Shown piece by piece: positions 58,281-64,000 of a stretch of DNA of 64,000 bases (its first letter is position 1; each line of letters begins with the position of its first letter). The stretch is from Ophiocordyceps camponoti-saundersi (nom. inval.) (Eukaryota; Ascomycota; Sordariomycetes; Hypocreales; Ophiocordycipitaceae). Where the stretch lies: contig PDHQ01000095.1 in the NCBI GenBank assembly GCA_003339415.1, forward strand, positions 1 through 64,000. Reading direction: 5' to 3'. The notes under the pieces were generated by a model. That model saw only the letters and a program-made list of their open reading frames with translations, was not told the origin of the DNA and did not search any database. The translations under genes and the position numbers were made by a program.

Positions 58281-59833
58281 ATGGATGGCGATCCTCCTCT
58301 GAACCTGCCGCCGTCGTCGATGGCCGCTGAGCAGTATCAGCAATACCCTCTTCATCAGCAGCTGCATCAGCACCAGTACCAAATGCCGACGCCGGTCACC
58401 GCCTTCGACTTTTCTGCTCAAGATTCCATGTCCTCCTTCGATCCAACCATCGCCGCTCTCACCCACATGTCCTTCGTTCCACCCCCTGGGCCCTCGTCCA
58501 GCCTTCGAGACGACAGCTCGCTCCAGCCCCCACAGCGCCAGCCCGACTGTTTCCCCCCGGGTAACAATCTGCGCGACGCGAAGCGCATCAAGGTCGATCC
58601 AGAAACCCCCACACTAGACTCGATGGACCAGTGGATTTGCCTCGACGATGACGCCGACAAGATGGGAAGCTTCGAAATCGACTATTCAAAGCGCAATGAT
58701 CTAGCCGGTCAGAACAGGTGGGAAATACACTCCGCTGGTTCTCGCGCCGACGCACATAGATATATTGACCCCTCCCCTCCTGACTTAGCACATGTGCTAC
58801 CGCCTATACGATGCCGGGCTTGGGGACCGGACTGTATGTGAGGGCCACGGCGCCATTCCGAGAGGAGGATTTTATCGACGATGCCGCTTTCGAAGACCAG
58901 ATTCTCTCCGAAGACGATGAGGCCTTGGACACGACGCAGCTTCCGACTGGCCAGCCTCTTCAAAATGTTGCCCCCCAGTCGCTGCCTCCGTCCGAACCGT
59001 CTGATAGGATCATCTTCACCCCGGCATCGCTGCCCTGGACTGGGGAGACGCCGAGGCTGATGAGGCGAGACCTTTGGGGGGCCGTCCCCCGGGGGTGGAG
59101 CCAGGCCCTAAGCCCCGACGAGCAACGACAGCTCCTCGAAATTGCCCTCAACTCGGGCCAGATGCCCGGTACCTTCATCCCCCCAAACGGATTCGGCATA
59201 GGATTCGGTGCCGGGCTGGGAGGGCGGCTACCGACCGAACTCGAACGAAGACCGAGCGTCTTCGAAACGACGCAGCAGGGCACGTCACTGGGGGCCGAAG
59301 AGCTTCCAGACGCTTCGCTGAAACATCCAAGGCGTCTGGCTGCAGCGAGACCTGCACCGACCAAGAGACAGTCGGCGCCGGAGATAGGCAAGCCCAGGTC
59401 CGCCGACCGGATAGCCCACAACGACGTGGAGCGCAAGTACCGGACAAACCTCAAGGTCAAGATCGCCGAGCTGCGAGACGCCGTGCCCGCACTACAGTCG
59501 CTACCGCCTGGGACAGACGCCGAGGGGAGCGGTGGCGTCCAGGGTGCCCCCAAAGTGAGCAAAGTGAGAAACCCCTCCCGTCCCCCCTCCCTTCCTCCTT
59601 TCCCGTTTATAGAACGAATCGCTCAAGACTCGAGTCGAAAGGGCACCGTCTTGACCAAGGCGACCGAGTACATACAGCAGCTGGAACAGAGGAACAAGGC
59701 CATCATGCTGGAGCATCAGCAACTCGCACGCCGCCTGCAGGCATTCGAGGCCTTGTTCAACAGCATGCACAGCCAGCCAGACCTGATGCCCAACCACAGT
59801 ATGACGCTCTTCGACCCGAGAGGCTTCTGCTAG
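58281..59833 (+). CDS. SREBP-type bHLH transcription factor without membrane anchor
   Basis: Three exons: 58281-58717, 58789-59563 and 59642-59833, giving 467 aa. The last acceptor (59641) was chosen because it restores APKVSK + GTVLTKATEYIQQLEQRN, the helix 2/leucine-zipper part; reading through would insert 26 residues (frame stays open). The N-terminal half is Gln/Pro-rich with an acidic region (EEDFIDDAAFEDQILSEDDE). The bHLH spans about residues 352-440: RIAHNDVERKYRTNLKVKIA carries the tyrosine that marks SREBP-type basic regions and allows binding of SRE and E-box sites. Unlike classical SREBP there is no TM helix pair; the protein ends 40 residues after the zipper. It may be a SrbB-like or other soluble member that controls lipid, hypoxia or morphology genes. 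Confidence 0.85.
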
Positions 59834-62496
59834 GACCTAGCGGAGATGAACGACCTCCGTCGTCGTCGGTCGTTCATTCCGCTCAACCAAACCTTTCTTC
59901 TTTTGTCTTTAGGCTTTTCACTATCTAATTTGTTCGGCGAGATCTTTTCTTTCTTTTTTTTTGTCCTTCGCAATTTTCTGGTGAATGTATGTGACGACGA
60001 CATCAGGGGCGATGACGAACCATGCAGCTATCTGATATAGGGGGAACGGGAAACCGCAAAGGGATAGAGAAACGTTGCTCATCTCCACACGGCGCATGTC
60101 AGCTACCAGACTCGACTGGACGTATGTATGTACGGACGGTATGTATGAATGTACTGTATGTATGTATGTATGTATACCAGGACTTTTTACTATCACGTAG
60201 CGACGGGCCCTTGAAGGTCGGGGAAGGCGTACGACCCACCGTCGATGAAGATGCAACATGACATTGCTTGAGTTCCGGGCAGCGAAGACGGACGGCCCCT
60301 CTTTCAAGTCCCAGCGCCTCCCCACCCCCTTTCTCCTCCCAACTCTTTTTCTTAGTAGATGGGTAGGTAGGCAGGGAGGCGAGTTGTATGTATGTATGTA
60401 TGTAAGTATGTCTGTAGGTTGGTATTTACGGACATACATAGGTAGGTAGGTAGGTAGACAGATAGGTGGCAGGTAGGTAGGAATGTAAGAAGTGAGGTAG
60501 GCTTCTAAACAAAGTGAGAAGTGAGTTTCCTAGGTTAGTCTCTTCAACTTTTAGTTCCCGTGTGCCCGTAACTCGACTTGGCTAGTGACAGCCATGTGTC
60601 GAGTCTGCAATTACGTATGTAGTTGGAAGAACAAAGAGATTGTCTCATCTCTCTAGAGAAGAAAATATGTATATACATATGTATGTATGTATGCTTGTAA
60701 AAGAGACGAGTAATAAAGTTTCTTCTCGACGTAACATGGGCTAAAGCTTCGAAGGGGGGGGGGGGGGGGGGGGCCGCCCACACCGGCGCCCCCAAGCCCT
60801 CCTCCCCACTCCACACCCACCCTCTATCCCCCAAACCCTCCCTCTAATCCTCTGTCNNNNNNNNNNNNNNNNNNNNNNNNNNNNNNNNNNNNNNNNNNNN
60901 NNNNNNNNNNNNNNNNNNNNNNNNNNNNNNNNNNNNNNNNNNNNNNNNNNNNNNNNNNNNNNNNNNNNNNNNNNNNNNNNNNNNNNNNNNNNNNNNNNNN
61001 NNNNNNNNNNNNNNNNNNNNNNNNNNNNNNNNNNNNNNNNNNNNNNNNNNNNNNNNNNNNNNNNNNNNNNNNNNNNNNNNNNNNNNNNNNNNNNNNNNNN
61101 NNNNNNNNNNNNNNNNNNNNNNNNNNNNNNNNNNNNNNNNNNNNNNNNNNNNNNNNNNNNNNNNNNNNNNNNNNNNNNNNNNNNNNNNNNNNNNNNNNNN
61201 NNNNNNNNNNNNNNNNNNNNNNNNNNNNNNNNNNNNNNNNNNNNNNNNNNNNNNNNNNNNNNNNNNNNNNNNNNNNNNNNNNNNNNNNNNNNNNNNNNNN
61301 NNNNNNNNNNNNNNNNNNNNNNNNNNNNNNNNNNNNNNNNNNNNNNNNNNNNNNNNNNNNNNNNNNNNNNNNNNNNNNNNNNNNNNNNNNNNNNNNNNNN
61401 NNNNNNNNNNNNNNNNNNNNNNNNNNNNNNNNNNNNNNNNNNNNNNNNNNNNNNNNNNNNNNNNNNNNNNNNNNNNNNNNNNNNNNNNNNNNNNNNNNNN
61501 NNNNNNNNNNNNNNNNNNNNNNNNNNNNNNNNNNNNNNNNNNNNNNNNNNNNNNNNNNNNNNNNNNNNNNNNNNNNNNNNNNNNNNNNNNNNNNNNNNNN
61601 NNNNNNNNNNNNNNNNNNNNNNNNNNNNNNNNNNNNNNNNNNNNNNNNNNNNNNNNNNNNNNNNNNNNNNNNNNNNNNNNNNNNNNNNNNNNNNNNNNNN
61701 NNNNNNNNNNNNNNNNNNNNNNNNNNNNNNNNNNNNNNNNNNNNNNNNNNNNNNNNNNNNNNNNNNNNNNNNNNNNNNNNNNNNNNNNNNNNNNNNNNNN
61801 NNNNNNNNNNNNNNNNNNNNNNNNNNNNNNNNNNNNNNNAAAAAAAAAAAAAAAAAAAAAAAAACCCCCCCCCCTCCTTTTTTTTTTTTTTTTTTTTTTC
61901 CCCCCCCCCCCTGCCCCTTCCCCCCCCCCCCCCCCCCCTTTTTGGCTTTGTATTCCGTCCTTCGCGGAATCAGTCGTCACATTGAACTACGTTTATATGT
62001 ACAATATCGGAGCTCTCCGTTGATAGGGGAAAAAAAAAGGAATTTAGGCCGGAAAAAAAAAACTAAGAGAGAGAGAGAAGAGGAGAAAAGAAGAGAGAGA
62101 GAACTTTTGGATCGGCCATGGGTGACGTTGGACAATGTTGAGGGGGTTATGTGAATGTGGTGGTTGGGGCGAAATCGGGTGTCACCTTGAGCAAGTAAGA
62201 TACCTAGGCAAGTGGTGACTTCTCTCGTCCGAGGTTGGAGGGTTGAAATCGCATGCCTTAGGTGGCTGGCAAACCCCTCTCTGAGACAGCCCTCGATTCA
62301 TCATTGCGTCTCAACCTGCTGCAGAGTTTTTATCTTGACTTCCTTGTCCAAGAAGCACGCTGACCTTGGAAACAGTCCAAGAGCCAACCGTACATAGAGC
62401 ATCCCTCTCCGTCTACATTTGCACATACATACATACATACATACAGATATGCTATCGTACACACATACAGACATACATGCTTCCGTATCAACGTCA
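59834..62496. other. Intergenic region containing the sequence gap
   Basis: 3' side of the bHLH gene and of ICP55. Holds (GTAT)n at 60120-60175 and 60385-60470, a poly-G block at 60757-60773, the N gap (60857-61839) and its homopolymer borders, and (CATA)n at 62424-62445. No gene is supportable in the readable part. Confidence 0.5.
60857..61839. other. Assembly gap (983 N)
   Basis: A run of 983 N. The right border is poly-A (61840-61864) followed by poly-C and poly-T blocks up to 61938; the left side lies 84 bases after a poly-G block. The size is probably an estimate from read pairs. Confidence 0.98.
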
Positions 62497-64000
62497 CTAG
62501 GACCGCAGAGCCTCAATGTCGTCCACCTCTTTGACGGCCTCTACCGATAGAACGTACGGCGAGTCGTCGTCGACGCAGACGCTGTCCTCGATGCGGATGC
62601 CCATGCCGCGAAAGTGACTGGGCCACCGCTCGTCGTCGGGCACATAGACGCCAGGTTCGATGGTGACGCAGTGGCCCTTGCGCAGCTTCTCCCTGCGGCT
62701 GTAGCCGGGACAATCGTGCACGTCGAGGCCGATGTAGTGGCCAACGTGGTGAGGGAAGAGCTGTTGCACGTTTTGTAACGACACGTCAAAGCCGATGGCC
62801 TTGAGCTCTTCCAAGAGGCCGCTGACGGTGACGCCGTGGATGTCCTCGAGCGACATGCCGGCAGACTCGCGGCATAGGGATACGCAGGATCGCTGGACGC
62901 GCAGGACCGCTTCATACAGGTCGCGTTGGGCCGCCGTGAAGCGACCAGAGACGGGCCACGTGCGGGAGATGTCGCTTATATACGACCCGTACTCGCCGCC
63001 GGCGTCGACGAGGATGAACTCGCCGTCGCGGAAGACGTCGTTGTTGAAAGTGTAGTGTATGCAGTTGGCGCGGTCACCGCCAGCAATGACGGGAATGTAC
63101 GCCGTACCTTCGCACCCGTTGACGATGAACTGATAATCGAGGTAGGCGTGGACGTCTCTCTCTCCCGTCCAGGCCTTACGCATGGCGTCTGTTATGGCTC
63201 GACCGGATGCCCGGCCGGCCTTTCTCATATTTGCTATCTCGGCCGGACTCTTGATGGCACGCAGGTCGTTCATCAGCGGCGACAGGGGCTTCGTCTTGGA
63301 AGAGACCTTGGAGAGGGCCAGATGTACGGATGCGCAAGACGAGTCCGTATCCGCAAAGACGTGGTCTGCCGCCTCAAGAATACGGGGTAGGGACGACTCG
63401 AGAGCATCAACCGATTGCGAACTGTCCGCGTTGAATATTTCGGTGCCGGCATCGACGCCGTTGCGGTATCCAGACCACTGCTCCTGAAAAGCGTCCTTGG
63501 GCCGGACGAATAGAGAAAAGAGATGGTCGTCATGACGCGGGCCCGTCTTGTGTATGAGAGCAACTGCATCGGGCTCGTTCCAGCCCGTCAGCCAGAAAGT
63601 ATTGGTCTCTTGTCGAAAGGGATAGAAGACGGCTCCGGACTTGTAACGGAGTGTGGCCCCGGACAAGACGGCCACGCTGCCAACAGGCAGGGCGTCGGCG
63701 AGAGCGGCGCGACGGTCGGCATATTCCTGAGCCGAGATTCCCGGTGTGACTTTGGTGCCATGTTAGGAGACTAGGTACTGTTGGTCTCGTTTGTTGGGAG
63801 GGGGCAACTTGCTCTCGCCGGGTTCGAGGATGTGGGGGTGCGTCTCATGGATAGGTTGACCGAACCGGAAAGCTCCGGTCTGGACAGTGGACAGCTCTCT
63901 CCTTCCGAGCTGCGTTCGGGGGGACAAATAAAACCTCCAAGTAGATGACACAGCCGAGAGCGAAGAGTTTGACTGAAAGCTCCTTAGCAATGGTCGTAGT
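62497..64000 (-). CDS. ICP55: Mitochondrial intermediate-cleaving peptidase Icp55 (M24B), 5' incomplete
   Basis: Two visible exons: 64000-63813 (continues past the edge, no ATG in the window) and 63749-62497. The intron (63 nt) has a GCAAGT donor (GC-AG type) and AAAG acceptor; the join HILEPGE + ITPGISAQEYADRRAAL fits the family. The first exon is rich in Arg/Ser and ends its leader at RRELSTV, a mitochondrial presequence. Then the N-terminal aminopeptidase-P domain (SVAVLSGATLRYKSGAVFYP) and the pita-bread M24 domain with all metal ligands: VDAGGEYGSYISDISRTWP (two Asp), HHVGHYIGLDVHD (His), TIEPGVYVP (Glu) and GIRIEDSV (Glu). Icp55 removes one residue from the new N terminus after the mitochondrial processing peptidase cut, stabilising the import product. 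Confidence 0.93.

Noticed and set aside
60844..61980. 378-aa frame across the gap
   Set aside because: It consists mainly of N bases and homopolymers.

Overview
This window is nuclear DNA of a filamentous ascomycete (Pezizomycotina, probably Sordariomycetes; the order is not certain). The evidence is short spliceosomal introns (about 50-130 nt, GT(A/G)NGT donors, CTNAC/CTAAC-type branch sites) and a gene set that includes a beta-tubulin of fungal type, a TamA/Dal81-like regulator, a hydrophobin-like protein, a heme-thiolate (PF01328) peroxidase and a fungal-type Rap1. Most real genes span several exons. I rebuilt the splice junctions by hand, so the coordinates given for spliced genes are the outer CDS limits, with the exons listed in the evidence.

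Layout. 1-82: tail of a GAPDH exon whose gene then breaks off at a poly-C tract. 3.8-11.4 kb: a TamA/Dal81-like regulator (+), a membrane-anchored spermidine-synthase-fold protein (+), an FMN-binding PNPOx-like protein (-) and a small secreted cysteine-rich protein (-). 13.9-24.0 kb: two long, mostly disordered proteins in convergent orientation, one of 1473 aa with seven predicted TM segments (+) and one of 1109 aa (-). 24.0-28.7 kb: gene-poor, holding two adjacent miniature LTR retroelements. 28.7-36.6 kb: compact housekeeping block with GCN20, beta-tubulin, mitochondrial uL6m, MET22/HAL2 (-) and FMC1. 37.0-49.5 kb: a 1194-aa proline-rich protein (-), AHA1 (+), SWF1 palmitoyltransferase (-), RAP1 (+) and a secreted PF01328 peroxidase with an unusual repeat tail (-). 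51.0-59.8 kb: hydrophobin-like protein (-), a KAR5/Tht1 nuclear-fusion protein of seven exons (-), a 61-aa CxxC protein (+) and an SREBP-type bHLH factor (+). The end of the window holds a sequencing gap (60857-61839) and the mitochondrial peptidase ICP55 (-), which runs off the right edge.

The genes do not form an obvious pathway or biosynthetic cluster; they are mainly conserved housekeeping genes set among long intergenic stretches full of (TATG/CATA)n, (GA/TC)n and homopolymer C/G tracts. Several of the largest C/G tracts coincide with a broken gene or a gap and are suspect as assembly joins. The least ordinary features are the pair of TRIM-like retroelements with matching LTRs and target-site duplications, two GC-AG introns (RAP1, ICP55), the (KEPAKEPAKYPG)n tail on the peroxidase, an ARID-like segment inside Rap1, a near-consensus heat-shock element upstream of AHA1, and the truncated GAPDH.
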